From Actinomycetota bacterium (GTDB taxonomy: Bacteria > Actinomycetota > Acidimicrobiia > Acidimicrobiales > Ilumatobacteraceae), in NCBI GenBank assembly GCA_009726095.1, contig WLMZ01000025.1, positions 1 to 34,599 of the forward strand: a stretch of 34,599 bases of DNA. The letters run 5' to 3'. Shown in pieces: positions 1 through 8,457 of the stretch. Below the pieces are notes generated by a model. It ran no database searches. It worked only from the letters and a program-made list of their open reading frames with translations, and had not been told where the DNA came from. How positions within the stretch are numbered: position 1 is the stretch's first letter; the number at the start of each line of letters is the position of its first letter. The position numbers and the translations under genes were made by a program.

Positions 1-2
1 CT

Positions 3-1019
3 GCAGCTGCGGTGGCCGACGAGGTCATCGCGACCGCATACGGCGACCCTGCTGGGCTCGCCCGGTTGGCGGATCTGGCCGACGTGGTCACCCTCGAGTT
101 CGAGAACGTCCCCAGTGACGCACTGGCGGCGCTGGAGTCGAGCGTGCCAGTTCGGCCGGGCCGCCACGTACTGGAGATCGCCCGCGATCGTGTGCTCGAA
201 AAGCGCTTCCTGAACAGCGTCGGCGTCGAGACTGCGCCATGGGCGCCGATCGAAACCGACGACGATCTCATCCGTGCGGGTTCCGATCTTGCGTTCCCTG
301 CCATTCTCAAGACCGCCACGCTCGGCTACGACGGCAAGGGACAGGCACGCGTAGCGAACATCGATCAGGCTCGCGAGGCGTGGCAGCAGATGGGCCGGCC
401 GCGATGCGTTCTCGAGACGCTCGTGGACTTTTCCATGGAGATCTCGGTCATCGTCGCCCGCTCCCCCAGCGGCGAGCAGAGCGCTTTTGCACCGTTCGAG
501 AACCAGCACTGCAACAGCATCCTCGACATCACCATCTGGCCGGCCCGAATCGCAGACGATGTCGGCGAGGTCGCCGTGCGCACGGCTCTGGAGATCTCGC
601 ACCGCATCGATGCCGTCGGCCTGTTGACCGTGGAGATGTTCGTCGTCAGTCAGACCCCGGCGCGTGTGATCGTGAACGAACTGGCTCCGCGACCACACAA
701 CTCGGGTCACGTCACCATTGAAGCGGCGCGAACCTCGCAGTTCGCCCAGGCGATCAGAGCGGTCTGCGACCTCCCGTTGGGCGATGGCTCCGCATTGTCA
801 CCTGGAGCAATGGCCAACGTGCTCGGCGACCTGTGGCCGACCGATCCGTCCGCCCAGCCCAACTGGTGCGGCGCACTGCAGACCGGGGCCACCCTGCACC
901 TGTACGGCAAGCGTGAGCCGCGTCCAGGACGCAAGATGGGCCACCTCACGGCCCTTGCCAGTACCGCAGATCTTGCCGCGGAACTGGCCGTGACAGCGCG
1001 AGCAGCGCTCGCGCTGTAA
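3..1019 (+). CDS. purK: N5-carboxyaminoimidazole ribonucleotide synthase, 5' end cut by the window
   Basis: ATP-grasp enzyme of purine synthesis that carboxylates 5-aminoimidazole ribonucleotide using ATP and bicarbonate. The open frame runs in from the left edge (reading AAVADEVIATAYGD), so the GTG at 12 is internal and the N-terminal nucleotide-fold part is missing. Family landmarks visible are FENVP near the start of the fragment, the ATP-grasp segment FPAILKTATLGYDGKGQ, and the C-terminal NELAPRPHNSGHVTIEA followed by an N-V-L-G-D motif. The fragment is about 335 residues; full PurK is usually 360-390. It ends in TAA at 1017. purE, its usual partner, is not in the window. The family assignment is firm. 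Confidence 0.95.
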   Translation, partial: AAAVADEVIATAYGDPAGLARLADLADVVTLEFENVPSDALAALESSVPVRPGRHVLEIARDRVLEKRFLNSVGVETAPWAPIETDDDLIRAGSDLAFPAILKTATLGYDGKGQARVANIDQAREAWQQMGRPRCVLETLVDFSMEISVIVARSPSGEQSAFAPFENQHCNSILDITIWPARIADDVGEVAVRTALEISHRIDAVGLLTVEMFVVSQTPARVIVNELAPRPHNSGHVTIEAARTSQFAQAIRAVCDLPLGDGSALSPGAMANVLGDLWPTDPSAQPNWCGALQTGATLHLYGKREPRPGRKMGHLTALASTADLAAELAVTARAALAL

Positions 1020-1076
1020 CCAGAGTCACCCACCGCCACTCGCGCCAGCACAACCCAACCTGACACACTCGACCAC

Positions 1077-1856
1077 GTGATCTTCGACGTTCAATTCAAT
1101 TCGGCCACAACCCCCTGGCCTGAACTCCGCGACGCCGTTCTGGCTGCAGAGGCAAGCGGTTATGGCGTGGCGTGGGTGCTCGACCACCTGGCCGGTCAGG
1201 TGATGCGGGGCGACCGCATGCTCGAGTGCTTCACGACGGTCGGGGCGCTGGCGGCCTCGACCACCACCATTGGTATCGGCACGCTGGTGGCCAATGTGTG
1301 GAACCGTCCCGTCGGCGTTCTGGCCGCAGCAGCGGCCAGCGCTCAGCTGATTTCCGACGGTCGCTTCTGGCTTGGCATCGGAGCGGGTGCCTCACCGACA
1401 TCGCAGTACGGGGCCGAACATGCCGCCGTCGGCATCGAACTGAGCCCCGATCTCGCAGCTCGCCATCAACGCGTGCGCGAGTTCTTCGCCATGTCGCGCG
1501 ACATGTGGGGCGATGGCACCGTCGCGGGAGTCACAGGCTTTCCCGTGCCGCTCACCGCTCCCCCGATCTACGTTGGCGTCAACAGCGTTGCGCTGGCCAC
1601 CATCGCGGCAACCGAGGCCGACGGCATCAACATCCGTTGGAACCATCCCCGGATCGAGGAGATTATCGAGGCAGCTCGCGCTGCGCGACCGCCTGCGATG
1701 TCACCATTGCAGGTGACCACGTGGGAAATCTGGAGCGACGAGCTGATGGATTCCACCTCGCCCGAGCGGCAGCTCCACGAGCGGCTGGGCGTCGACCGTT
1801 TGATCGTCGTCCAGTTCGACCGCGTCGACCTGTCCAAGATTCAGCCGATGGAGTAG
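1077..1856 (+). CDS. LLM class flavin/F420-dependent oxidoreductase, short form
   Basis: Luciferase-like monooxygenase superfamily, a TIM barrel that uses FMN or F420. The start is GTG at 1077 (MIFDVQFNSATTPW). Conserved blocks are the early strand with GYGVAWVLDH (about residues 27-36), the TTIGIGTLVANVWNRPVG block (about 62-79), and DGRFWLGIGAG (about 94-104). At 259 residues it is shorter than the usual 300-350. The F420-dependent actinobacterial subgroup is more likely than FMN because of the organism type, but no residue here decides it. Substrate unknown. It converges on the FKBP gene, with a 40-bp palindrome between them. Confidence 0.8.
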   Translation: MIFDVQFNSATTPWPELRDAVLAAEASGYGVAWVLDHLAGQVMRGDRMLECFTTVGALAASTTTIGIGTLVANVWNRPVGVLAAAAASAQLISDGRFWLGIGAGASPTSQYGAEHAAVGIELSPDLAARHQRVREFFAMSRDMWGDGTVAGVTGFPVPLTAPPIYVGVNSVALATIAATEADGINIRWNHPRIEEIIEAARAARPPAMSPLQVTTWEIWSDELMDSTSPERQLHERLGVDRLIVVQFDRVDLSKIQPME

Positions 1857-1869
1857 AGCCGTCGGTCCC

Positions 1870-1909
1870 GGCAGTAGATGTGAGCCCTGCAGGGCTCACA
1901 TCTACTGCC
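1870..1909. terminator. Perfect 40-bp palindrome between convergent genes, probable bidirectional terminator
   Basis: Bases 1870-1889 are the exact reverse complement of 1890-1909, with no spacer; the centre reads CCCTG|CAGGG. As RNA this gives a stem of about 18 bp with a 4-base loop in either direction. It lies 13 bases after the LLM stop and 30 bases before the end of the convergent FKBP gene. No T-run follows on either strand, as in the U-tract-lacking hairpin terminators common in actinobacteria. The terminator role is inferred from position; a protein-binding or repeated genomic element is the alternative. Confidence 0.6.
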
Positions 1910-1939
1910 AGAACGGATGCTTCGGACCAACTTGGTGGG

Positions 1940-2317
1940 TCAGCGGGCGCCGAGCAGGTCGACCACGAACACCAGCGTTTCGTTGGCCTTGATCACGCCA
2001 CCGGCGCCCTGGGCGCCGTAGCCCATGTGCGGTGGGATGGTGAGACGGCGGCGGCCGCCGAGCTTCATCCCGGCAACGCCCTTGTCCCAGCCGCTGATGA
2101 CCTGACCCGCACCGAGGCGGAACTGGAACGTGTCGCGACGGTCCCAGCTGGCATCGAACTGCTTGCCGGTGCTCCAGGAAACACCCACGTAGTGCACGTC
2201 AACGGCCATGCCGGACACGGCCTCGTGGCCGTCACCCACGATGAGGTCTTCGATCAACAAGTCGGTGGGCGCGTCGCCGGCGGGGATGGTCACTTCGGGT
2301 TTGGTGAGGTCACTCAT
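1940..2317 (-). CDS. FKBP-type peptidyl-prolyl cis-trans isomerase
   Basis: Catalyses cis-trans isomerisation of X-proline bonds. The 125-residue protein is a single FKBP domain with no signal peptide, so it is probably cytoplasmic. Landmarks are VHYVGVSWSTGKQFDASWDR (about residues 41-60), FQFRLGAGQVISGWDKGVAGM (about 64-84), RRRLTIPPHMGYGAQGAGG (about 88-106) and the closing LVFVVDLL strand. The frame is open further upstream, but the ATG at 2317 (MSDLTKPEV) gives the normal family length and has TAGCCT 8 bases ahead of it. It is transcribed divergently from the PLP enzyme. Confidence 0.92.
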   Translation of the reverse strand: MSDLTKPEVTIPAGDAPTDLLIEDLIVGDGHEAVSGMAVDVHYVGVSWSTGKQFDASWDRRDTFQFRLGAGQVISGWDKGVAGMKLGGRRRLTIPPHMGYGAQGAGGVIKANETLVFVVDLLGAR

Positions 2318-2365
2318 GGGTCTGCAGGCTATCCCGGCCGTTCTGGCAGTGCGTAGTGTCGGCAC
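2318..2365. promoter_or_regulatory. Divergent near-leaderless promoters for the FKBP gene and the PLP enzyme
   Basis: The 48-base gap holds two outward -10 elements. On the plus strand TAGTGT (2354-2359) lies 6 bases before the ATG at 2366, so transcription would start at or beside the start codon. On the minus strand TAGCCT (complement of 2326-2331) lies 8 bases before the ATG ending at 2317. No Shine-Dalgarno sequence is visible for either. The -35 boxes are not clear. Confidence 0.55.
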
Positions 2366-3613
2366 ATGGCACTTCGCGCAACCGGCCTTACCCACGATGA
2401 GATCTTCGCCGCCCTCGGCGAACTCAAAGCGAACGACGTTCGCTGGCGCGACGGGCGCGCCTTCACCCTGACCTACAACGCCGGCGACGAAATCCTGGCC
2501 GTCGCCGAGGAGGCATACCGCGCCTTCAGCACGGAGAACGCGCTGAACACCGATGCGTTCCCCAGCCTGCGCACCATCCAAGCAGAAGTCGTGAACGTCG
2601 TCACCGACTGGCTGCAGGGCGGACCGGATGCAGCGGGGTTCATGACCTCGGGCGGCACCGAGAGCATCCTGCTGGCTGTCAAGGGTTCGCGCGAGCGAGG
2701 GCGCAAAGAACGCGGGATCTCCTCGCCCAACGTGGTGCTGCCCACCAGCGCCCACGCAGCGTTCGAGAAGGCCTGCTACTACTTCGGGCTCGAAAGCCGT
2801 CGCGTGGCCGTTGGCGACGACTGGCGTGCCGACCCAACTGCCATGGCCGCCGCCGTCGACAACGACACAGTGCTCATCGTGGCCTCAGCACCGCAGTACC
2901 CCCAAGGGGTCATCGACCCGATTCCGGCCATCGCCGCCATCGCCGCCGACCGCGACATCAACTGCCATGTCGACGGCTGCATGGGTGGCGTCACACTGAC
3001 CTACCTCGAACGGTTGGGCCACGCCATCCCACCGTGGAACTTCTCGGTCCCCGGTGTCACCAGCATCTCCGTCGACCTGCATAAGTACGGATACACCGCC
3101 AAGGGTGCGTCGGTCATTGCCTACCGCAACAAGAAGCTGCGCAGCTATCAGACCTATCTCACCGACAATTGGCTCGGCGGTCTGTACGGCTCGTCGGGGA
3201 TCATGGGCACCAAGGGCGGCGGATCGATGGCAGCTGCATGGGCCGTGATGAACTTTCTCGGCGACGACGGCTACATGAGGGTCACCGCAGCGGCCCGACG
3301 CGCTGCCGAGGAACTCGTGGCTGGAATTCGGGCACGCCCGGTCCTGCAACTGCGCGCCGAACCCGACACAACGCTGGTCGCCTTCGGAGCCAGCGATCCC
3401 AACGCGCTCGACGTCTTCGCCGTGGCAGACGCGCTGTGGAGGCGCGGCTGGTACGTCGATCGCCAGGGTCCCCCGCCGTCGCTGCACTGCACGGTCAACG
3501 CCGTGCACGACGGCAAGATCCCAGAGTTCCTGGCCGACCTCGACGCTGCGCTGGCCGAGGTGAGCCGGGCTTCTACAACGGGCACGCAGGGGGCCTACGG
3601 CACCATCGACTAG
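2366..3613 (+). CDS. PLP-dependent decarboxylase/lyase of the sphingosine-1-phosphate lyase type
   Basis: Group II PLP-dependent decarboxylase fold, 415 residues. The cofactor lysine is K240 in [13 protein letters not shown], the same context as the lysine of S1P lyases. H130 (PTSAHAAF) should stack on the PLP ring, and D203 (CHVDG) should contact the pyridine nitrogen. [16 protein letters not shown] (92-107) is the phosphate-binding region. Spacing and length fit soluble bacterial S1P-lyase-like proteins, which lack the N-terminal membrane helix of the eukaryotic enzymes. The substrate could be a long-chain-base phosphate, another phosphoethanolamine-like compound, or an amino acid. No sphingolipid synthesis gene is nearby. 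The ATG start has a leaderless promoter. Confidence 0.8.
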   Translation: MALRATGLTHDEIFAALGELKANDVRWRDGRAFTLTYNAGDEILAVAEEAYRAFSTENALNTDAFPSLRTIQAEVVNVVTDWLQGGPDAAGFMTSGGTESILLAVKGSRERGRKERGISSPNVVLPTSAHAAFEKACYYFGLESRRVAVGDDWRADPTAMAAAVDNDTVLIVASAPQYPQGVIDPIPAIAAIAADRDINCHVDGCMGGVTLTYLERLGHAIPPWNFSVPGVTSISVDLHKYGYTAKGASVIAYRNKKLRSYQTYLTDNWLGGLYGSSGIMGTKGGGSMAAAWAVMNFLGDDGYMRVTAAARRAAEELVAGIRARPVLQLRAEPDTTLVAFGASDPNALDVFAVADALWRRGWYVDRQGPPPSLHCTVNAVHDGKIPEFLADLDAALAEVSRASTTGTQGAYGTID

Positions 3614-3638
3614 GGCGCACCGGTTGCACGAGGTGGGC

Positions 3639-3644
3639 TATAAT
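3639..3644 (+). promoter_or_regulatory. Consensus -10 box (TATAAT) of the kbl-tdh operon
   Basis: TATAAT lies 30 bases before the kbl ATG at 3675. Transcription would start near 3651 and give a leader of about 24 bases that holds a Shine-Dalgarno-like GAGG (3666-3669) with 5-base spacing. No good -35 box is seen at the normal distance. The layout differs from the many leaderless starts in this window. Confidence 0.5.
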
Positions 3645-3674
3645 CAGCACAGTCGTTACGGAAATGAGGCTGGT

Positions 3675-4913
3675 ATGGACAGAGACTTCATCGAACGGCT
3701 CGACGCATCGCTGGAAGACCTGCACGCCCAGGGGCTGTTCAAGAAGGAACGAGTGCTGCAGGGCCCCCAGGGCGCCCATGTGACCACCTCTGACACTGAT
3801 CTGATCAACCTCTGCGCCAACAACTACCTCGGGCTGGCCAACCACCCGTTGGTTCGCGAGGCAGCGCATGCGGCCATCGATCGCTACGGCTACGGCATGG
3901 CGTCGGTTCGTTTCATCTGCGGCACCCAGACCCCGCATCGCCAACTCGAGCAGCGCCTCAGTGAGTTCCTCGGCACCGAGGACACCATCTTGTTCCCGTC
4001 CTGTTTCGATGCCAACGGCGGCGTCTTCGAAGCCCTGCTCGACGAGCACGATGCCGTGATCTCGGATTCGTTGAATCATGCGAGCATCATCGATGGCATT
4101 CGCCTGTGCAAGGCCCAGCGGTTCCGCTACGAGAACAACGACCTCGATCATCTCGAGCGCTGCCTGATCGAATCAGCCAGCGCACGAACCCGCCTGATCG
4201 TGACCGACGGCGTCTTCTCGATGGATGGCACACTGGCCCATCTGACGGGCATCTGCGATCTCGCCGACCGCTACGGAGCGATGGTGATGGTCGACGATTC
4301 CCATGCCACGGGCTTCATGGGCGCCACCGGTCGGGGCACACCCGAGCACTGCGGCGTGGCGGGCCGCGTCGACATCATCACCGGCACGCTGGGAAAGGCG
4401 CTCGGCGGGGCGAGCGGCGGCTTTGTCTCGGCGCGAGCCAGCGTGGTCGCCTGGCTGCGCCAGCGCGCCCGGCCCTACCTGTTCTCCAACAGCGTGCCGC
4501 CAATGGTTGCTGCCGTCAGCCTGCGCGTGCTCGACATGCTCGACGAAGACCCCACGCTGCGTACCCGGTTGCACGACAACGCCCGCTACTTCCGTGCCGG
4601 GCTGACTGCAGCGGGGTTGCGCCTGAACCCGGGCGAACACCCGATCATCCCGATCATGCTCGGCGACGCAGCGCTGGCCACGCGCATGGCCGATCTGTTG
4701 CTGACGCGTGGCGTCTACGTGATCGGTTTCTCGTTCCCGGTGGTGCCCATGGGTACGGCCCGCATCCGCACGCAGATGTCGGCTGCGCTGACCACCGAGG
4801 ATCTGGACACGGCCATCGCAGCGTTCGGCGCCGTTGCGCATGACCTCGGCATCGCAGGCTCCACCCTCGTCGACCGCACCCCCCACATCGACCGCACCGG
4901 AGGCCCCCAATGA
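3675..4913 (+). CDS. kbl: Glycine C-acetyltransferase (2-amino-3-ketobutyrate CoA ligase)
   Basis: Splits 2-amino-3-ketobutyrate with CoA into glycine and acetyl-CoA, the second step of threonine breakdown. It is a 412-residue alpha-oxoamine synthase-type PLP enzyme. The N-terminus ([16 protein letters not shown], then GLFKKERVL) and [15 protein letters not shown] match the Kbl subfamily rather than 8-amino-7-oxononanoate synthase. The PLP lysine is K241 in [15 protein letters not shown]207 and H210 (VDDSH) are the other cofactor contacts. The frame is also open to a TTG at 3624, but the ATG at 3675 has a ribosome site and matches the family start. Its TGA overlaps the tdh ATG by four bases. 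Confidence 0.95.
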   Translation: MDRDFIERLDASLEDLHAQGLFKKERVLQGPQGAHVTTSDTDLINLCANNYLGLANHPLVREAAHAAIDRYGYGMASVRFICGTQTPHRQLEQRLSEFLGTEDTILFPSCFDANGGVFEALLDEHDAVISDSLNHASIIDGIRLCKAQRFRYENNDLDHLERCLIESASARTRLIVTDGVFSMDGTLAHLTGICDLADRYGAMVMVDDSHATGFMGATGRGTPEHCGVAGRVDIITGTLGKALGGASGGFVSARASVVAWLRQRARPYLFSNSVPPMVAAVSLRVLDMLDEDPTLRTRLHDNARYFRAGLTAAGLRLNPGEHPIIPIMLGDAALATRMADLLLTRGVYVIGFSFPVVPMGTARIRTQMSAALTTEDLDTAIAAFGAVAHDLGIAGSTLVDRTPHIDRTGGPQ

Positions 4914-5941
4914 AAGCGCTCATCAAGGAACGAGCAGAACCAGGGATCTGGATGGGCGACCTGCCGTTGCCATCCATCGGCCCCAACGATGTGCTGATCA
5001 AGATCCTCAAGACCGCCATCTGCGGCACCGACATGCACATCTTCAACTGGGACGAGTGGGCCCAACGCACGATCACCGTGCCGATGGCCGTCGGACACGA
5101 GTACTGCGGGACCATCGTGGAGATGGGCAGCGAGGTGCGCGGCTTCAGCGTTGGCGACCGCGTGTCCGGCGAGGGCCACATCACCTGCGGTCACTGCCGC
5201 AACTGCCGCGCCGGCCGCCGCCACCTGTGTCGGAACACCGTCGGCGTTGGTGTCAACCGTCAGGGCTGCTTTGCCGAGTACCTCAGCCTGCCAGCCGGCA
5301 ATGCGTTCAAGTTGCCCGACTCGATCAGCGACGATGTCGCCTCGGTGCTCGACCCATTCGGCAATGCAGTGCACACGGCGTTGGCCTTCAACATCGTCGG
5401 CGAGGACGTGCTCATCGCCGGAGCTGGGCCGATCGGCGTGATGGCCGTGGCGGTAGCGCGCTTCGTCGGCGCTCGCCACGTGGTGATCACCGACATCAAC
5501 GACTATCGCCTCGATCTGGCCCGGCAGATGGGCGCCACCCGCACCGTCAACGTGGCGCGTGAGAACATCGACGCTGTCATGCACGACCTCGGCATGCAGG
5601 AAGGCTTTGATGTCGGCCTAGAGATGTCGGGCGCTCCCGTGGCACTGCGCGAGCTGCTCCGCACGATGCATCATGGCGGCAGCGTGGCGTTGTTGGGTAT
5701 CGCCCCCGGCGAGACCGCCATCGACTGGACGCAGGTGATCTTCAAGGGCCTCACGATGAAAGGCATTTACGGACGCGAGATGTTCGAGACCTGGTACAAG
5801 ATGTCGGCGCTCTTGCAGAGCGGGCTGTCCCTGGCGCCGGTGATCACCCATCACTTCGGCGTTGGCGACTACCTCGAGGCATTCCGCACGATGGGTTCAG
5901 GGCAATCGGGCAAGGTCATCCTCGACTGGGCCTCGCTCTAA
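4910..5941 (+). CDS. tdh: L-threonine 3-dehydrogenase
   Basis: Zinc-dependent medium-chain dehydrogenase that oxidises threonine to 2-amino-3-ketobutyrate with NAD+, feeding Kbl directly. It has 343 residues, the normal length. Near residues 38-44, [14 protein letters not shown] is the typical Tdh version of the catalytic-zinc site, followed by GHEYCG. Structural-zinc cysteines are in [15 protein letters not shown] (about 93-107). The Rossmann glycines are in [12 protein letters not shown] (about 165-176). The start codon overlaps the kbl stop (ATGA), so the two are translationally coupled. The unstable intermediate explains why the pair is so tightly linked. Confidence 0.95.
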   Translation: MKALIKERAEPGIWMGDLPLPSIGPNDVLIKILKTAICGTDMHIFNWDEWAQRTITVPMAVGHEYCGTIVEMGSEVRGFSVGDRVSGEGHITCGHCRNCRAGRRHLCRNTVGVGVNRQGCFAEYLSLPAGNAFKLPDSISDDVASVLDPFGNAVHTALAFNIVGEDVLIAGAGPIGVMAVAVARFVGARHVVITDINDYRLDLARQMGATRTVNVARENIDAVMHDLGMQEGFDVGLEMSGAPVALRELLRTMHHGGSVALLGIAPGETAIDWTQVIFKGLTMKGIYGREMFETWYKMSALLQSGLSLAPVITHHFGVGDYLEAFRTMGSGQSGKVILDWASL

Positions 5942-5956
5942 CTGCAAGTATTGACC

Positions 5957-6376
5957 ATGCACCATGTCGTTTCGCTTCCCGTGGAGTTCTTGTTTTCGCT
6001 CACCGCCAACACCAACATGGCGGGCATCATCGCCAACGGGCCGTCGGGCACGCGTGTCGTCATCGATGCATCCGACGGCACCTTCGAAGGACCGAAGATG
6101 AAGGGCATCGTGAAGGGGCCCGGCGGCGACTGGGCGACAGTGCGACCCGACGGTGTCCTACAACTCGACGTGCGGGTCCTGCTCGAGACCGACGACGGTG
6201 CAGTCATCCTCATGCAGTACAAGGGCATCGGCATCGATGGTGCTGCCAACATCCGCACCGCGCCGTTGTTCGAGACGGGCGACGAGCGATATGCATGGCT
6301 GAACAGCATCCAGGCTGTGGCCCACGGCAGCGTGGGAGAGGGCAACGTCACCTACGACGTGTACGCACTGCGCTGA
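5957..6376 (+). CDS. DUF3237 (UPF0311) family protein
   Basis: A 139-residue protein with the DUF3237 pattern: an early beta strand (VVSLPVEFLFSLTANT), G-T-R-V-V-I-DASDGTFEGPKMKG at about residues 32-51, GGDWATVRPDGVLQLDVR, then a strand with GAVILMQYKGIG, and a C-terminal ALR. The family is a small beta barrel with no settled function. The ATG at 5957 and a TTG at 5951 are both possible starts; neither has a clear ribosome site. It lies 15 bases after tdh on the same strand and may be read through from that operon. A hairpin follows it. Confidence 0.75.
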   Translation: MHHVVSLPVEFLFSLTANTNMAGIIANGPSGTRVVIDASDGTFEGPKMKGIVKGPGGDWATVRPDGVLQLDVRVLLETDDGAVILMQYKGIGIDGAANIRTAPLFETGDERYAWLNSIQAVAHGSVGEGNVTYDVYALR

Positions 6377-6391
6377 GTCACGGGCTACGTC

Positions 6392-6407
6392 ACGGGCTGA
6401 GGCCCGT
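6392..6407 (+). terminator. Hairpin after the DUF3237 gene
   Basis: ACGGGC-TGAG-GCCCGT forms a 6-bp stem with a 4-base loop, 15 bases after the stop codon. There is no strong T-run. The 10-mer GTCACGGGCT occurs twice just before and into it (6377-6386 and 6389-6398). Confidence 0.45.
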
Positions 6408-6430
6408 TCCGCTCTACCCCGCCATCGCCG

Positions 6431-6452
6431 CATGTGCTACACACAGCACATG
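6431..6452. promoter_or_regulatory. 22-bp palindrome over the start of the LimB-like gene, candidate operator
   Basis: CATGTGCT-ACACAC-AGCACATG has perfect 8-bp arms around a 6-base spacer. The last three bases are the ATG of the downstream LLM gene. A weak -10 (TACACA, 6438-6443) sits at the centre, 6 bases before the ATG. A dimeric repressor bound here would cover both promoter and start of a leaderless message. Arm length and spacing resemble TetR- or GntR-type sites; no such regulator gene is in the window. Confidence 0.5.
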
Positions 6453-7610
6453 GAACCGCTCCGCTTCGGCATCTTCCTTCCGCCCATGCACCGAACGGGG
6501 GTCAACCCGACGCTCGCCCTGCACCGCGACCTCGAGTTGATCGAGCACCTCGACAAGCTCGGCTACCACGAGGCATGGATCGGCGAACACCACTCGGCCG
6601 GCTCCGAGCTGATCGCCAGCCCCGAGGTGTTCATCGCTGCGGCAGCGCAGCGCACCACGCACATCAAGCTGGGTACCGGGGTGAACTCACTGCCGTACCA
6701 TCACCCGTTCATCCTCGCCGATCGCATCGTGATGCTCGATCACCTCACCCGCGGCCGGATGATGTTCGGGGCCGGGCCGGGTCAGCTCACCAGCGACGCA
6801 GCCATGATGGGCATTGATCCCATGGACCAGCGGCCGCGCATGGAGCAATCGTTCGACGTGATGATGCGCCTCTTCCGCGGCGAGACCGTGACCGAGAAGA
6901 CCGATTGGTTCACCTGTCAGGATGCCGTGCTGCAGATGAAGCCGTACAGCAACTTCGACATCGCCGTTGCGTCGTCGATCTCGCCGTCTGGCTCGAAGCT
7001 GGCAGGGCGTTATGGCACGGGGCTGCTGTCCGTCGCCGCCACCGAACCCGCTGCGTTCCAGGTGCTCGACTACAACTATCAGGTCTGGCAGGAGCAAGCC
7101 CAGCGTCACGGCCATGCTGCACCGCGCGAGAAGTGGCGTCTGATGGGTCCCATGCACATCGCCGAGACGGTCGAGCAGGCCAAGGCCAATTGCCGATACG
7201 GCCTGCAATGGGTGTTCGAGTACCTGTCGCACATCATCCCAATGGGCGACCCCAGCGCAGCGCCACCACCCAGCGACTACGACGAGTTCGTTGATTTTGC
7301 AAACGAGTCGGGGCGCATGGTCATCGGCACGCCAGAGATGGCGATCGAACAGATCCAGCGCATTCAGGACAAGACCGGCGGGTTCGGCGCCTATCTGTTC
7401 CTGGGCGCCGACCTGGCCGACTTCGGCGCCACCAAGCGCAGCTACGAACTGTTCGCCGAGCAGGTGATGCCCCACTTCACCGGCCAGCTCGCGCCGGTGC
7501 AGGCCAGTTACGACCTGGTCTGCGGTGCAGGCTCACGGTGGGTCGACGCCACCCTGGGGGCACAGCTCACCGCCATCGCCAACTACGAAGACGAGCGCAA
7601 CGCTCGCTGA
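6450..7610 (+). CDS. LLM class flavin-dependent monooxygenase, limonene 1,2-monooxygenase-like
   Basis: Luciferase-family protein of 386 residues. The N-terminal third (LRFGIFLPPMHRTGVNPTLA, then HLDKLGYHEAWIGEHHSAG, ASPEVFIAAAAQRT, IKLGTGVNSLPYHHPF, DHLTRGRMMFGAGPG) closely follows the pattern of Rhodococcus LimB and related FMN-dependent monooxygenases, which use FMNH2 from a separate reductase. An in-frame ATG at 6432 exists, but the ATG at 6450 gives the family start (MEPLRFGIF). No terpene pathway gene or flavin reductase is nearby, so the substrate is open. A 22-bp palindrome overlaps the start. Confidence 0.8.
   Translation: MEPLRFGIFLPPMHRTGVNPTLALHRDLELIEHLDKLGYHEAWIGEHHSAGSELIASPEVFIAAAAQRTTHIKLGTGVNSLPYHHPFILADRIVMLDHLTRGRMMFGAGPGQLTSDAAMMGIDPMDQRPRMEQSFDVMMRLFRGETVTEKTDWFTCQDAVLQMKPYSNFDIAVASSISPSGSKLAGRYGTGLLSVAATEPAAFQVLDYNYQVWQEQAQRHGHAAPREKWRLMGPMHIAETVEQAKANCRYGLQWVFEYLSHIIPMGDPSAAPPPSDYDEFVDFANESGRMVIGTPEMAIEQIQRIQDKTGGFGAYLFLGADLADFGATKRSYELFAEQVMPHFTGQLAPVQASYDLVCGAGSRWVDATLGAQLTAIANYEDERNAR
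7592..7606. terminator. Hairpin at the 3' end of the LimB-like gene
   Basis: CGAGCG-CAA-CGCTCG, a 6-bp stem with a 3-base loop, lies over the last codons of the LLM gene, 28 bases before the end of the convergent USP gene. Without a T-run its role as terminator is only suggested by position. Confidence 0.35.
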
Positions 7611-7633
7611 GTTCCCGCTGTGCGACAGGCAGG

Positions 7634-8425
7634 CTACGCCGAAGCTGCAGGGTGCAACATGAGTACCGGAACGATGGCATGGCGCAACACGTGCAGCGCC
7701 GTGCTACCGATCGTCAGTCGCGCTCCGGCGGGGACGCCGCGGGTGGCCATGGCGATCATGCCCACCTCGGCGGTCTGTGCCACATAGTCGTTGATGGCGG
7801 ACTCGACATTGCCATGCAGCACGTCGTAATCAAGGTTGTGCGGAGCAGGCAGCTTTGCTGCCTCATGGCGGATGTACGAGCTCTCTGCACTGTCCGATGG
7901 AAGCCCGTGATCGCCGACCTGAACCAGCCGCAGGCGCATCTTGAGCATGTCGGCCACCTCGACGGCAGTGGCGAGAATGCGCCCACTGTTCTCGGTGTCG
8001 TCCATCGGAACCAGCATCACGTCGGCATCGGGGCGAGGGGCGGCTTGCGGGCCGACCAGCACGATGCGAGTCTCGGTCTCGCGCACGACATCGGCGCTGA
8101 TACTGCCGAACAACAGCTCACCAAAGGCGGTTCGGCCGTGCGACCCCAGGCACCACAGCGTGTCGTCACCACTCTCGAGAATGGTCAGTACCAACGGCTG
8201 CTCTGGGTCCTCGTCGGTGGTGATGATGCGCCAGTTCGTGCCGGGGCCCGCCTCATGGCTGAGTCGCTGTAGCTCCGCCTCGGCCTCTGCTGCGCCATGT
8301 GTGGCGGCGATGCTGAGGAGCTGCAGATCGGCACCGGATCGCTGGGCAAGAATCTGGCCGACACCGATCGCGGACAGTGACGGCAGCGAGAAGTCAACAG
8401 GAACAGTGACATGTCTGAAGGTCAT
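7634..8425 (-). CDS. Tandem universal stress protein (two UspA domains)
   Basis: A 263-residue cytoplasmic protein with two Usp domains (about 1-127 and 132-263). The first carries the full ATP-binding motif G-2X-G-9X-GS (GSHGRTAFGELLFGS). The second reads ATRGVPAGARLTIGS, in which the first glycine is alanine, so nucleotide binding there may be weaker. Two-domain USPs are typical of actinobacterial stress and dormancy regulons. The start at 8425 (MTFRHVTVPVDFS) is set by the domain boundary, although the frame stays open upstream. It lies 32 bases downstream of the PNPOx-like gene on the same strand and has its own palindromic box exactly 35 bases ahead. Confidence 0.9.
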   Translation of the reverse strand: MTFRHVTVPVDFSLPSLSAIGVGQILAQRSGADLQLLSIAATHGAAEAEAELQRLSHEAGPGTNWRIITTDEDPEQPLVLTILESGDDTLWCLGSHGRTAFGELLFGSISADVVRETETRIVLVGPQAAPRPDADVMLVPMDDTENSGRILATAVEVADMLKMRLRLVQVGDHGLPSDSAESSYIRHEAAKLPAPHNLDYDVLHGNVESAINDYVAQTAEVGMIAMATRGVPAGARLTIGSTALHVLRHAIVPVLMLHPAASA

Positions 8426-8457
8426 GGTCAAAGCATCGTCGCCCAACAGAACGAACG

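Noticed and set aside
3624-3674. TTG at 3624 as an earlier start of kbl.
   Set aside because: It precedes the TATAAT box and adds 17 residues not found in Kbl; the ATG at 3675 has a ribosome site and matches the family.
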